64,000 nucleotides of DNA, from contig NZ_JAINZZ010000005.1 in assembly GCF_019890725.1 (NCBI RefSeq), forward strand, positions 1-64,000. The letters are read 5' to 3'. The notes under the pieces were generated by a model. That model made no database searches, was not told the DNA's origin, and saw nothing but the letters and a program-made list of their open reading frames with translations. The DNA comes from Actinacidiphila acidipaludis. GTDB taxonomy: Bacteria > Actinomycetota > Actinomycetes > Streptomycetales > Streptomycetaceae. This document shows positions 27,941 to 39,873 of the stretch, piece by piece (positions within the stretch are counted from its first letter, which is position 1; each line of letters starts with the position of its first letter). The translations under genes were made by a program, and so were the position numbers.

Positions 27941-29875
27941 TCACGACGCGCTCGTCTCGGCCGGATGCCCGTCGAAGGGCGAGCGGTAGGAGGGTGTCCG
28001 GGTGCGCAGGGCGAGTCGCAGGGAGAGGCGGATCCGGGACGAGCGCGGCAGGTCGACCCGCAGCCAGGGGCCGCCGACGTCGGTGGTGGCGGACTCGACG
28101 GCGGGCGCGCGGTGGCCGTAGTCGTACAGGTCGCCGATCCAGGACGGGTCGGTGCACGTGGAGTACTCCGCCGAGCGGATGGTGTGTTCGGCGAAGGCGC
28201 CGGCCTGAACGATCACCGGACGCGCGTGCTCGGGGTCGAGGTTGACCAGCTCGACGACGGTGGCCTCGGGGTCGATGGAGGAGACCAGGGCCGCCACGGA
28301 CGGCGGCAGGCCCGGACGGCCGGCGGTGGCGTCGTGGTAGCGCAGCCGGGCCTGCTGGAGGCCGCCGTTGTAGACGACCTGCGGGCCTCCCCAGGTGAGG
28401 TGGACCAGAGCCTCGGTGACGACGGGGTTGGACTGCTGCCACAGGTGGATGTCGGCTTCCGGGACGTCCCGGTCGCGGTGACGCTCCATGCGGGCCAGGC
28501 GGTGGCGTACCTGGGCCTGGGCGGCGGCCAGGATCTTCTCGGGGTAGTCCGGGTTGTCGCCGGCGAGGAAGGCGAGCCAGGGTTCCTCGTGGCCGGCTTC
28601 CTCCTTGCTGCGGAAGGGGCGGACCGTTCGCCAGTCGTGGCCGGCGGCCGCGCGCAGGTGCTCGATGCGGGCCCGGTCGGCGGCGCCTGCGGTGTGGTGC
28701 CACAGGGCGGTGGGGACCGCCATCAGCATCGGGTTGTGGTCGAACCAGCCCTGGTCGCCGTACCGGAAGGGGACGTGGAAGGTGGGGGTGTGCACGTCCT
28801 CACCCAGCTGCGGCATCCACTTGGAGCGGATGCTGGAGTCCGCCTCCGTGAAGGGCATCACCTTGCCGTGGGCGATGATCTCGTCCAGGGCCGGACGGAC
28901 CAGGTCCAGGCAGGAGTCGTCGCCGGTGACGGCGGCGCCGGCCAGGGCGGCGACGATGGCCGCGTGGCCGACGCTGTACCACCCGTGGGGCCAGGACCAG
29001 CCGTAGTGGCCGCCGTACCAGCGCCCTTCGAGCAGTCCGCCGACGTTCCCGTCCGGATCGACGTTGTCGGGCAGGATCCCCCCGTTGGCGGCGGCGCGGT
29101 CGCGCCAGGCGCCGACGTACTGCGCGATCCAGTCCGCGTAGCGCCGGTCGCCGGTGAGTATCCAGGCGTTGAGGACCAGGCCGGTGGCGGCGAGGTTGAC
29201 GGCGGTGTCGCCTGAGCCCATCCGGCGGCGCATCTCCGCGCCGAGCCGCGGGTCGGCGTCGAGCGGGGGCTGCTCGGCGCCGTACGGCAGTATCCAGTCC
29301 AGCGGAAAGCCGTACGTGTCCGCTTCCTTGGGCAGCCAGGGGTACGTGTCGCCGTCGAACAGTCCCTCGCGCCGCGGGTCGCTACCGTTGTGCGGGCGGC
29401 GGACGACGCGGTGCTCGGGGTCGTAGTTGCCGTGCCGGGGGTCCACGTAGAGCTCCGCGAAGCGCACCGCCCGCCCCCGCCACCGGTCGGGGGCGGCCAT
29501 GCACAGGAAGTAGAGCAGCAGCAGGCTCTCGCCCTGGTGGAACCAGTCGTAGCCGCGCTCGTACTCGTCCTTGAGCATGCCCAGCTCGGTGAGCTGGCGG
29601 GTGACGCCCTCCCAGTGCCGCTCGGCCTGTTCGAGCAGGTCGTCGGCTCCGCCGAGCAGGTAGAGCTGGGGCCAGTTGAAGAAGACCTCGTAGAAGTCGT
29701 CGACGCCGTCGCGGGAGGTCAGGGTCCCGCGGTAGCGCAGCCGTCCGTCCGGACCGGTGAAGTCGCGGGCGAACCGGCGCCAGGCCCGGTCGAGCAGGTC
29801 GAACAGCTGACGTTGTGCTGTCGCCCAGCCAGGCGGCTCCAGCAGCGGTACCGAAGCCGTGATGACGGGAAGCAT
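27941..29875 (-). CDS. Unrecognised cytosolic protein, probable (alpha/alpha)6 glycosidase
   Basis: 644 residues, no signal peptide and no membrane segments. I do not recognise the family. The helix-rich middle with repeated aromatic and acidic patches (FYEVFFNWPQLYLLGG, YDWFHQGESLLLLYF, WYGGHYGWSWPHGWYSVGHA) resembles six-hairpin glycosidases, and the last 150 residues look beta-rich. It is the last gene of an operon after a binding protein and two permeases, with a 100-base gap, which supports a role in cleaving the imported sugar. ATG at 29875 is chosen since GGGAGA lies eight bases before it; ATG at 29890 has no ribosome binding site. Catalytic residues cannot be assigned. Confidence 0.6.
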   Translation of the reverse strand: MLPVITASVPLLEPPGWATAQRQLFDLLDRAWRRFARDFTGPDGRLRYRGTLTSRDGVDDFYEVFFNWPQLYLLGGADDLLEQAERHWEGVTRQLTELGMLKDEYERGYDWFHQGESLLLLYFLCMAAPDRWRGRAVRFAELYVDPRHGNYDPEHRVVRRPHNGSDPRREGLFDGDTYPWLPKEADTYGFPLDWILPYGAEQPPLDADPRLGAEMRRRMGSGDTAVNLAATGLVLNAWILTGDRRYADWIAQYVGAWRDRAAANGGILPDNVDPDGNVGGLLEGRWYGGHYGWSWPHGWYSVGHAAIVAALAGAAVTGDDSCLDLVRPALDEIIAHGKVMPFTEADSSIRSKWMPQLGEDVHTPTFHVPFRYGDQGWFDHNPMLMAVPTALWHHTAGAADRARIEHLRAAAGHDWRTVRPFRSKEEAGHEEPWLAFLAGDNPDYPEKILAAAQAQVRHRLARMERHRDRDVPEADIHLWQQSNPVVTEALVHLTWGGPQVVYNGGLQQARLRYHDATAGRPGLPPSVAALVSSIDPEATVVELVNLDPEHARPVIVQAGAFAEHTIRSAEYSTCTDPSWIGDLYDYGHRAPAVESATTDVGGPWLRVDLPRSSRIRLSLRLALRTRTPSYRSPFDGHPAETSAS

Positions 29876-29975
29876 GAGGGGATCTCCCATTCAGGGCATG
29901 GCGGCGCGCGCCGTCCGTGCGGGACGGCGGAGGACGCCGCGTCGGGGCACCCGCGCGACGGGGTGTGCGGGTCGG

Positions 29976-30929
29976 TCAGTCCTTGGTGGCGCCGGCGAGC
30001 ATTCCGGCGACCAGGAAGCGTTGTGCGAAGAGGAAGACCACCAGGACGGGTGTGATCGCCAGCAGGGTCGCCAGAGCCAGTTCGGGGCGTTGGACCTCCA
30101 GGGCGCCGGCCGTGGGGTTGAACTGCGGGACCGAGTCCAGCAGCGTGCCCAGGCCCACCTGCACCGGGAGTTGGTCGTCCTGCGGCAGCATCACGTACGG
30201 CAGGTAGTAGTTGGTCCAGTTCGCCACGAAGCTGAAGAAGCCGACCAGGGCGATGACGGGAGCCGCCAGCGGCAGCGCCACCCGCCTGAAGACGCCGAAC
30301 TCCGAGCAGCCGTCCAACCGGGCGGCGTCCAGCAGTTCCCGGGGCAGGGCGGTGCTGAAGTAGATGTACGTCAGGTACACCCCGAACGGGTAGAACGCGT
30401 ACGGCAGCACGATCGACCACATCGAGCCGATCAGGTGGACCGCGTTGACCTCCAGGAACAGCGGTACGACCAAGGTGGCGTTCGGCATCAGCATCACCAC
30501 GAGCGTGGCGATCAGCAGCGCGCGGCGGCCGCGGAACTCGGTCATCGCCATGGCGTAGCCGGCCGGTACCGCCACGCACACGGTGATGACCAACGCGACG
30601 GAGGAGTACAGGGCGGAGTTGCGCAGCCACCTGAAGATCGCGTCGCCCTGGTAGGCGGTCAGCGCGTCCCAGTTGGCGCGCAGGGCGTGGAAGGAGCCGA
30701 AGGACAGGGGGTTGCCGCCGACCAGTTGGTCGTCGGTCTTCGTGGCGGCGAGCAGCAGCCACAGCACCGGCAGGACGAAGAAGGCCACGAACAGCAGCAG
30801 GACCAGGGCCGGCAGCGGATTGACACGGCGCCTCGCGGCACGGCCGATCCGCGCGGGTTCCCGCACCGCCGGTCCGGAGCGGATGCCGGCCGGGCCGGCG
30901 ACGATACCCCACCGGGTGTCAGTCCGCAT
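29976..30929 (-). CDS. Carbohydrate ABC permease, MalG type (importer 3)
   Basis: CUT1 permease, 317 residues, six membrane segments after a basic 35-residue leader. The EAA loop reads ELLDAARLDGCSEFGVF, and the end FLVAGMLAGATKD is typical. The ATG at 30929 lies within the upstream permease, an 11-base overlap. Part of the operon binding protein, permease, permease, putative glycosidase. Confidence 0.9.
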   Translation of the reverse strand: MRTDTRWGIVAGPAGIRSGPAVREPARIGRAARRRVNPLPALVLLLFVAFFVLPVLWLLLAATKTDDQLVGGNPLSFGSFHALRANWDALTAYQGDAIFRWLRNSALYSSVALVITVCVAVPAGYAMAMTEFRGRRALLIATLVVMLMPNATLVVPLFLEVNAVHLIGSMWSIVLPYAFYPFGVYLTYIYFSTALPRELLDAARLDGCSEFGVFRRVALPLAAPVIALVGFFSFVANWTNYYLPYVMLPQDDQLPVQVGLGTLLDSVPQFNPTAGALEVQRPELALATLLAITPVLVVFLFAQRFLVAGMLAGATKD

Positions 30930-31833
30930 CGAAGAACCCCGATCTGGCGACGAAGACGCCCGCCACGACCAGCCCGACCACCAGCAGTTCCACCGAGACG
31001 GCGGCCGCGGTGTTGACGTCGTTGTTCTGGAAGGCGAAGTCGTAGGCGAGCTGGTTGAGCGAGTAGTCCCGGCCCGCCACGCCGTTGCTGGCCTGGGAGA
31101 GGAGCTGCGGTTCGACGAACAACTGGGTGCCGCCGGCGAAGGCGAGGATGACCATGTAGACGATCCACTTGCGCAGCATGGGGATCTGGATCCGCCACGC
31201 CGTCTGCAGGGCTCCGGCGCCGTCGATCCTCGCGGCCTCCAGGATGTCGGCCGGGATGTTGTTCAGCGCTCCGTACATCACCACGATCCAGCCGCCGGCG
31301 CCGGTCCAGAACGCGATGAGAGTGAACAGGACCGGCAGGTGACCGGGGGCGATGACCTGGCCGAAGGCGTGGTAGCCCAGGGCACGCAGCAGGAAGCCGA
31401 CCGGGCTGACCGTGGGGTCCAGTACGAACAGCCACACCAGCACGCCGGCCGCCCCGGCCAGCGCGCCCGGCACGTAGTACAGGAAACGCAGGAGCCTGCT
31501 CAGCCCCTTCATCGCCATGCGGTGCACCAGCAGGGCCAGCCCGACGACGAACACGACCAGGGAGACCAGCCACCACGCCAGGTAGAGGACCACGTGCCCG
31601 ACCGCGGGGCCGAAGCGGAAGTCGTCGAAGGCTGTGCTGAAGTTGGACAGGCCCGCGAAGGAATCGGCGTTGTCGGTGAACGCGAAGTAGATCGCGTATC
31701 CGGTGGGGACCACGCCGAAGGCGACCAGCAGCACCGTGTAGGCGGCGACGAAGGTGTGCCCGGCGCTGCCGGGCCACGGTGTGCGCGTGCGGCGCGCCGC
31801 GGCCCGGCTCGCGCCGGTGGACGGCGCGGTCAC
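30919..31833 (-). CDS. Carbohydrate ABC permease, MalF type (importer 3)
   Basis: CUT1 permease of 304 residues with six membrane segments; the EAA loop reads DILEAARIDGAGALQTAW. GTG at 31833 overlaps the stop of the binding-protein gene (GTGA), so translation is coupled. The C-terminus carries a final hydrophobic segment LVVGLVVAGVFVARSGFF. No ATPase is encoded nearby. Confidence 0.9.
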   Translation of the reverse strand: MTAPSTGASRAAARRTRTPWPGSAGHTFVAAYTVLLVAFGVVPTGYAIYFAFTDNADSFAGLSNFSTAFDDFRFGPAVGHVVLYLAWWLVSLVVFVVGLALLVHRMAMKGLSRLLRFLYYVPGALAGAAGVLVWLFVLDPTVSPVGFLLRALGYHAFGQVIAPGHLPVLFTLIAFWTGAGGWIVVMYGALNNIPADILEAARIDGAGALQTAWRIQIPMLRKWIVYMVILAFAGGTQLFVEPQLLSQASNGVAGRDYSLNQLAYDFAFQNNDVNTAAAVSVELLVVGLVVAGVFVARSGFFDAD

Positions 31834-33200
31834 CGCGCCACCTTGTAGCCGTCGGCCCGGGCGTAGTTGACGATGGCGTCCTTCCAGGCCGGCAGGAGCG
31901 AGGTGACCGTCCTGCCGGCCGTCAGCTTCGGGGTCACCGTGGCCGCCCAGACCGCCTCCTGGCTGAACTGCCCGTAGCCCCAGCCGTCCCACACCTGGTC
32001 GGCCGCCGTCTGCAGGGTGCCGGTGATGTCGCCGGCGTAGTAGCCGGAGGACGCCTGCTGGGCGAGCCAGGCCGTGGCGGCCGCCTGGAAGGCCGGGTAG
32101 CCGGGCGCCGTCTTGCCCTGGTAGTCGTTCGAGGTCGTCACCCAGGTCATGAAGGCCGTGGCGGCTTTGAGGTTCGCGCTGTGCGCGGAAAGCAGCCAGG
32201 TCCCGCCGCCGACGTTGCCGGTCGACGGAGCGGTGTCACCGGACCACTGGGGCAGCGGTGCGGCCGCGATCTGGTGCGCGGGCGTCTTGAAGGTGCCCTG
32301 GAAGACCGAGCCGCCGTACCAGGACGGGCCGGCCAGCATCAGGACCTTGCCGGCCTTGTTCTTGTCGAAGTCCGAACTGAAGACGCTGCTCAGCGACATC
32401 GACTTGTTCTTGATCAGCGTGTCCAGCAGCGACGCCATCCGGGTGCAGTTCGGGCCGCTGGTGTCGACCGTGACCGCCTTGGGCCCGGTGACCTGGTTGG
32501 CCCCGCACTTGCTCGCCCACATGTAGACCTCGGGGGTCCACGGGTCACCTGCCGAGCCGATCAGGTACCCGGGGTGCTCGGTGGCCACCTTCTCCCCCAG
32601 GGCCTGGTACTCCTCCCAAGTCCTGGGAACCTGGTAGCCCCACTGCTTCATCAGCGGCTCGTTGTACCACAGCACCGCCTGGGACAGGTCGTTGCGCAGG
32701 CAGTACAGGGTGCCGTCGACGGTGCACGGGGCGTTGGCCCCCTTCGCCCAGCCGGACAGCGTCGAGGCGGGGATCCGGCCCTTGTTCAGTGGGGCGGCGA
32801 AACCGTCCTGCACCGCCCACGTCGCCTCGTTGTTCTGACTGCTGAAGACCACGTCCGGCCAGCCCTTGCGGGTGCGGTTGAACAGGCTGACCTTCGTGCG
32901 CAGGTAGTTGGAGCCGTTGGCGTCGCCGTCGTAGGTGACGATGTCCATCTTCACTTCGGGGTGCTGCCGCTGGTACAGCTTCGCCGCCGGCAGCCGTGTC
33001 GAGTCCACCCACACGGTCAGGGTGCCGCCGGTCTGCTTCACGGGGTGGAAGCCGCCGGAACCGCTCGTGCCGCCGCCACCGCCACTCCCGCATGCCGCGG
33101 TGACCGCCAGCACGAGCACACCCCCTGCAGCCACGAGCCCGGTGCGTCTGCGAGTCCTCCCGGATGCCTGTGCGCCGACCGCGCGGACCTTCGCTCTCAT
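31830..33200 (-). CDS. Sugar-binding lipoprotein of importer 3
   Basis: Solute-binding protein of 456 residues. A long basic leader precedes the lipoprotein signal GVLVLAVTAACGSGGGGG. The ligand domain is family 1 but clearly distinct from the other binding proteins of the window (start GGTLTVWVDSTRLPAAKLY). Four cysteines in the mature part (APCTVDGTLYC, SKCGANQ, GPNCTRM) may form two disulphides. The 333-base region upstream contains the ATGAGT-N3-ACTCAT repeat and a 16-bp palindrome. Ligand unknown; the operon partner is an unrecognised putative glycosidase. Confidence 0.88.
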   Translation of the reverse strand: MRAKVRAVGAQASGRTRRRTGLVAAGGVLVLAVTAACGSGGGGGTSGSGGFHPVKQTGGTLTVWVDSTRLPAAKLYQRQHPEVKMDIVTYDGDANGSNYLRTKVSLFNRTRKGWPDVVFSSQNNEATWAVQDGFAAPLNKGRIPASTLSGWAKGANAPCTVDGTLYCLRNDLSQAVLWYNEPLMKQWGYQVPRTWEEYQALGEKVATEHPGYLIGSAGDPWTPEVYMWASKCGANQVTGPKAVTVDTSGPNCTRMASLLDTLIKNKSMSLSSVFSSDFDKNKAGKVLMLAGPSWYGGSVFQGTFKTPAHQIAAAPLPQWSGDTAPSTGNVGGGTWLLSAHSANLKAATAFMTWVTTSNDYQGKTAPGYPAFQAAATAWLAQQASSGYYAGDITGTLQTAADQVWDGWGYGQFSQEAVWAATVTPKLTAGRTVTSLLPAWKDAIVNYARADGYKVAR

Positions 33201-33383
33201 GCAGCAACTCCCCTACGTCGTGGGCGCGTCGGCCCGGGAACGGGCAGGTGACGGGGTGGCCCGGCCTCACCCGTCAGAGGGCATGCCGCACCTAGGTCAC
33301 ACATAACAAGCGGTAACGGGTGCCGACGTCAACACAATGAGCATGCATATTCCAAGATCTTTCTTCTCAGACCTATGCGCATT

Positions 33384-33399
33384 CCGCCTAATTAGGCGG
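33384..33399. promoter_or_regulatory. CCGCCTAATTAGGCGG palindrome
   Basis: Perfect 16-bp palindrome 184 bases before the binding-protein start, followed by a partial repeat (AGGCGG at 33405-33410). Candidate operator or hairpin; no matching site was noticed elsewhere. Confidence 0.5.
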
Positions 33400-33444
33400 C
33401 ATTCAGGCGGTATTCACTAGAGCCTGGGCATTGAGACAGGGCAA

Positions 33445-33459
33445 ATGAGTACCACTCAT
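33445..33459. promoter_or_regulatory. ATGAGT-ACC-ACTCAT operator
   Basis: Same arms and spacer length as the repeat before the GntR gene at 17357, including the GT-N3-AC core. It is 245 bases upstream of importer 3, so the GntR protein may control this operon. Confidence 0.55.
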
Positions 33460-33486
33460 GTTGTCGTGGTTGGCTTCCTGAGTATG

Positions 33487-33537
33487 CTGACGTTCCCGGG
33501 GGCAGCGTGGGTGCACCGCCCCCGGGCACAGCGTCAG
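33487..33537 (-). terminator. Terminator of the GH59-GH29 genes
   Basis: CCCGGGGGC (33495-33503) pairs with GCCCCCGGG (33518-33526); outer arms CTGACG and CGTCAG extend the stem. The right arm overlaps the GH29 stop. Confidence 0.7.
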
Positions 33538-35516
33538 ACCCCGGTGATCGTCCACGCGTTGTTGGTGCTGGAGTTCGGTGTCCACAGCACCGTGGTCGAG
33601 CCGGCCGAGGTGCTGCCGGCACCGTCGAGGGCGGTGCCGGTGCCGCGGTTGACGATCTGATAGCGGCCGTTACCCAGGTTGGTGAGCGACCACTGCTGGT
33701 TGTTGCCACCGTTCCAGGTCGTCTGCCGGGCGGGGGCGCCGTTGGCGGTGTTGCCCCAGCTGTCGGCCACCATGCCGTTGGTGCGGTTGACGATGCGGTA
33801 GTAGCCGTCGCCGAGGTCCACCAACTGCCACTGCAGATTGGTGCTCCCGTCGTAGTTCCACTGCTTGAGGTTGGAGCCCGAGGCGACGTTGCCGCCGCTG
33901 TCGAGCACCAGTCCGGTGGTGACGTTGGCGATCTTCACGTATCCGGTGCCGATCCCCCCGCCGCCGAGTGCCGGGATCTGGCCGGAGAAGGTGAGTTTGA
34001 CCGTGTACGCCAGGGCGCTGAACGGCGCACTGGAGGAAGGCATGGCCAGGTGCAGGCCGGAGCCGTCCTGCGTCGGCGTGGGCAGGTTGACGTAGCTGCC
34101 GGCCGCGTTGTTCAGCAGCTGTGCGCTGGTCAGGCTGCTGATGGCGAACTGGTTGGAGTTGAGGGTCGAGATGGTCATGGTGCCGCCCTGCCAGCCCAGG
34201 GAGGTCGCGTAGAGCACCTTGTTGTCCTGGCTGCGGGTGAACCGGACGTCCTGCGCGACGCCGGCCTTGGGTCCGCTGAACGAGCCGCCCCCCATGGCGG
34301 TCGGGCCCTCGCCGTAGCTGCTCCAGGGGCGGGTGCCGTAGATCGCCTCTCCGAACCGGCCGAGCCAGTCACCCATGCCGCGCAGGATGGTCTGCTGGCC
34401 GGAGGGGATGGTGCCGTCGGCCATGGGGGCGATGTTCAGCAGCATGGTGCCGCCCTTGCTGGTCCGGTCGATCAGCGCGTGCAGCAGGGCCTGCGTCGTG
34501 TAGTAGCCGATGCCGTTGGTGTAGCACCAACTGGAGGACGAGATGCTGTCGTCGGTGAGCCAGTAGGGCGACATGAGGCCCGCGGGCCCGCCGCGTTCGA
34601 AGTCGAAGACCTCGCCCTTGTCGTCCAGGCCGTCCTTGTACGTCGCGGCGACGTCCTTGTTCCAGGACACGGCCTTGTTGTAGTAGTACGCCAGGAACTG
34701 CAGCCGGTAGGACTCCTGCACCAGCCCCAGGTCGAAATCCTGCCAGATCAGGTCAGGTTGGTAGCCGTCGATGACCTCGACCAGCTTGTTGTACCAGAGC
34801 TGGTTCTCGGCGGCCGTGCCCTGCTGCCCGTACAGGACGCGCAGGGTCGCGTCCGACTGGTACGGCACGTGGTCGTAGTAGCCGTTGAAGTGGTACGCGT
34901 GGTGCAGCGACGTCATGAACTTGAGGCCCTGGCCACGGATCGCCTGCGCGTGCAGGTTCACCAGGTCCAGCTTCGGGCCGTGCTGCACGGAGTTCCACGG
35001 GTTGGACCTGCTGTTCCACATGGAGAACCCGTCGTGGTGCTCGGCGACGGGGCCGGCGAACCGGGCGCCCGCCGCCTTGAACAGCTGCGCCCACGCGTCG
35101 GGGTCGAAGTTGCCGCCCGCCGAAGCCAGTTTGGGGGCGAACTGCACGAAGTTGCCGGCCTTGTCGCGGGCGCCGTCGATGAAGTTGTTGTACGGCCACG
35201 CCGACGGGTCACCGTAGGTGGCGATGTGGTGCTGGTTCTCGGCAGATCCGCCGATGTACATGTTGCGCGGGTACCACTCGTTGCCGAAGGCGGGGACGCT
35301 GAAGACGCCCCAGTGGTAGTAGATGCCGAACTTGGCGTCCTGGAACCAGGCCGGGGCCGGAGGGTGCTGGTCCACCGACGACCAGCTCGCGCTGTAGCTG
35401 CCCGGGCCGTCGGTCGCGGCGGCCTCGGGAGCGAACCGCAGCAGGCCGAACGCGGAGGCCGCGCCGGCCGCCGCCAGCAGCCGACGCCGGCTGATGGGGT
35501 GCGAGGAGGAGGACAT
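33534..35516 (-). CDS. Secreted GH29 alpha-L-fucosidase with ricin-type lectin domain
   Basis: Retaining fucosidase, 660 residues. The N-terminus SSSSHPISRRRLLAAAGAA is a twin-arginine signal. The GH29 barrel (about 45-420) shows FGIYYHWGVFSVP, a histidine pair in AEHHDGFSMW and the likely nucleophile D260 in PDLIWQDFD. A beta-sandwich (about 420-525) and a ricin-type module (about 527-660) with QQW-like repeats complete it. It starts 65 bases after the GH59 stop with AAAGGAC before the ATG at 35516, so the two are probably one transcript. It could remove fucose from xyloglucan or arabinogalactan chains. Confidence 0.88.
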   Translation of the reverse strand: MSSSSHPISRRRLLAAAGAASAFGLLRFAPEAAATDGPGSYSASWSSVDQHPPAPAWFQDAKFGIYYHWGVFSVPAFGNEWYPRNMYIGGSAENQHHIATYGDPSAWPYNNFIDGARDKAGNFVQFAPKLASAGGNFDPDAWAQLFKAAGARFAGPVAEHHDGFSMWNSRSNPWNSVQHGPKLDLVNLHAQAIRGQGLKFMTSLHHAYHFNGYYDHVPYQSDATLRVLYGQQGTAAENQLWYNKLVEVIDGYQPDLIWQDFDLGLVQESYRLQFLAYYYNKAVSWNKDVAATYKDGLDDKGEVFDFERGGPAGLMSPYWLTDDSISSSSWCYTNGIGYYTTQALLHALIDRTSKGGTMLLNIAPMADGTIPSGQQTILRGMGDWLGRFGEAIYGTRPWSSYGEGPTAMGGGSFSGPKAGVAQDVRFTRSQDNKVLYATSLGWQGGTMTISTLNSNQFAISSLTSAQLLNNAAGSYVNLPTPTQDGSGLHLAMPSSSAPFSALAYTVKLTFSGQIPALGGGGIGTGYVKIANVTTGLVLDSGGNVASGSNLKQWNYDGSTNLQWQLVDLGDGYYRIVNRTNGMVADSWGNTANGAPARQTTWNGGNNQQWSLTNLGNGRYQIVNRGTGTALDGAGSTSAGSTTVLWTPNSSTNNAWTITGV

Positions 35517-35581
35517 GGGAGTCCTTTCGGGTTGGTTGACGGGGACGTCCGGGTCGCGGCCCCGGCCGGTCACGGGGTCGC

Positions 35582-38113
<2,532 letters not shown>

Positions 38114-38121
38114 CTACGCGA

Positions 38122-39639
38122 TCACCCGAGCGTCCATTGCTGGTTGGATCCGCCGTTGCAGGTCCACAGCTCCGCCAGGGCGCCGTTGGCCGTCGACGCG
38201 CCGGTCACGTCCAGACACAACCCGGACTGCACCCCGGTGATCGTGCCGTTGGAGTTGAACGTCCACTGCTGGTTCGCCTGTCCGTTGCACGTCCAGGTCG
38301 CCACCTTCGTCCCGGGCGCCGTCCCCTGGTTACTGGCATCCAGACACAGCTGACTGCCGCCGCCGAACACCGTCAGCTGACCGGAGGACGTCCGCGTCCA
38401 CGACTGGTTCGCCTGACCGCTGCAATCCCAGATCTGCACCTGCGTCCCCGGCGTCATCGACGAGTTCGGCACATCCAGACACTTGCCCGCACCCACCGCA
38501 CGCAGCGCACCCGACGTCCCCCCACCGGAGCCACCGGTGGTGCCGCCCGTGGTGGTGCCGCCGGTCGAACCGCCGGAGCCGCCGAGGGCGGCGACCGTGG
38601 AGTTGTAGGCCGGCTTGGGCTGGTAGTTGCTGTCGTACATGGTGGCCGCGCCGTAGCCGGGGAAGGTGCCGGGGATCCAGGAGTGGCCGTCGTCCACGCC
38701 CCACTGGCTCACGCCGACGCAGCGCGCGACCGCCAGGCAGTCGCCGACCACGGTCGCGTAGTCGTTGGCCTGCTGCTGCAGGTTCGCACTGGTGGTGGGG
38801 AGCTGGATGCGGTCGTCCAGTTCGGTGACCGCCACGTCCAGGCCCAGGTTGGCGAAGCGCTGCATGTTGGCCAGCATCGACGAGGGGACCTGGCCGTCGA
38901 TGAAGTGGCTCTCCAGGCCTATGCCGCCCAGGGGCACGCCCTGGGACAGCATCGACTGGGCCAGGCTGTAGAGAGCGTTGCTCTTCGCGTTCTCGCCCTC
39001 GATGTTGTAGTCGTTGATGTACAGCTTGGCGTTCGGGTCGGCGTTGTGCGCTGTGCGGATCGCGTCGGCGAGGTAGCCGGTGCCCATCGCCTTGTAGAAG
39101 GCGTCCTGACGGAGGCTGCCGTCCTCGTTGAAGGGCTCGTTGATCACGTCCCAGGCGTAGATCTTGCCCTTGTAGTGGTTGACCTCGGTCGTGATGTGGG
39201 ACTCCATCGCGCCCTGGACCTGGTTCGTCGGCAGGCTGCTGACCCAGCCCGGCAGTTGCGAGTGCCAGACCAGGTTGTGGCCGCGCACGCGGGCGTTGTG
39301 CGCCTGCGCCCAGGTGACGATCTGGTCGCCCGGGCCGAAGTTGTACGACCCGTTGGACGGTTCGGTGGTGTCCCACTTCATCTCGTTGCCGGGGGTCACC
39401 ATGTCGAACTGCGCGTTGGCGATGGACATCTCACCACTGACGTTCAGGTCGCCGTCGGTCAGGGCGGTGCCGAAGTACTTGCCCTTGGCCTCGGCCAGCG
39501 ACCGGAGCGCGGACGCGGCGTGAGCGGGGGTGGTGGCCGCGAGCATCGCGAAGACCGTCGCCGTCGCCACCGCGGTCGCGGCGGTGAGAACGCCGAGGCG
39601 GGTGCGCCGGGATCGGGGCAGTGCTGTGCTGGGGGGCAT
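38122..39639 (-). CDS. Secreted GH10 endo-beta-1,4-xylanase with CBM13
   Basis: 505 residues. Signal peptide 1-41. The GH10 barrel (about 43-340) has acid/base E168 in DVINEPFNE and nucleophile E273 in VTELDD; HNLVWHSQLP is also typical. A Gly/Ser/Thr linker (about 350-372) joins a C-terminal CBM13 with three QxW repeats. The architecture matches the well-known Streptomyces xylanases of S. olivaceoviridis type. ATG follows GGAGG. The lectin module is almost identical in DNA sequence to that of the beta-helix protein 7 kb away (38130-38532 against 45337-45739). Confidence 0.95.
   Translation of the reverse strand: MPPSTALPRSRRTRLGVLTAATAVATATVFAMLAATTPAHAASALRSLAEAKGKYFGTALTDGDLNVSGEMSIANAQFDMVTPGNEMKWDTTEPSNGSYNFGPGDQIVTWAQAHNARVRGHNLVWHSQLPGWVSSLPTNQVQGAMESHITTEVNHYKGKIYAWDVINEPFNEDGSLRQDAFYKAMGTGYLADAIRTAHNADPNAKLYINDYNIEGENAKSNALYSLAQSMLSQGVPLGGIGLESHFIDGQVPSSMLANMQRFANLGLDVAVTELDDRIQLPTTSANLQQQANDYATVVGDCLAVARCVGVSQWGVDDGHSWIPGTFPGYGAATMYDSNYQPKPAYNSTVAALGGSGGSTGGTTTGGTTGGSGGGTSGALRAVGAGKCLDVPNSSMTPGTQVQIWDCSGQANQSWTRTSSGQLTVFGGGSQLCLDASNQGTAPGTKVATWTCNGQANQQWTFNSNGTITGVQSGLCLDVTGASTANGALAELWTCNGGSNQQWTLG
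38130..38532. repeat. CBM13 DNA repeat, copy 1 (GH10 gene)
   Basis: 403 bases that align without gaps with 45337-45739; I count about eight mismatches by eye, near 98% identity. It covers the whole CBM13 coding part and ends in the linker. Same strand, so a direct repeat. Confidence 0.9.
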
Positions 39640-39820
39640 GCGGAACCTCCATGTGGTTGTGAGTGGTCACCGCCGCCAGGGCAGGTGGGCGTGCCGGTGT
39701 GCCGGGCCGCGGACGGGCGCCCGTGGCACGGTTCGGCGGTCTGACGGCGGCTCGTGATCAGGTGGCGCCGGCCTCGCGCCCTCGGCGGTGAGGTGCGCCG
39801 GCGGCAGTTGCGGCTGGGGT

Positions 39821-39849
39821 AGGTCCTGCGGGCAGGGCCCGCAGGACCT
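39821..39849 (-). terminator. Terminator after GH54 (first copy)
   Basis: AGGTCCTGCGGGC and its exact complement with a three-base loop, 25 bases beyond the stop. Confidence 0.8.
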
Positions 39850-39873
39850 CCTCCCCCACCGGATGCGCCGGGG

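Larger units (their letters stand above)
33201..33533. promoter_or_regulatory. Promoter region of importer 3
   Basis: 333 bases, markedly AT-rich at 33300-33420. It holds a 16-bp palindrome (33384-33399), the inverted repeat ATGAGT-N3-ACTCAT (33445-33459) and, at its right end, the terminator of the GH59-GH29 genes. No gene is supported. Confidence 0.65.
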
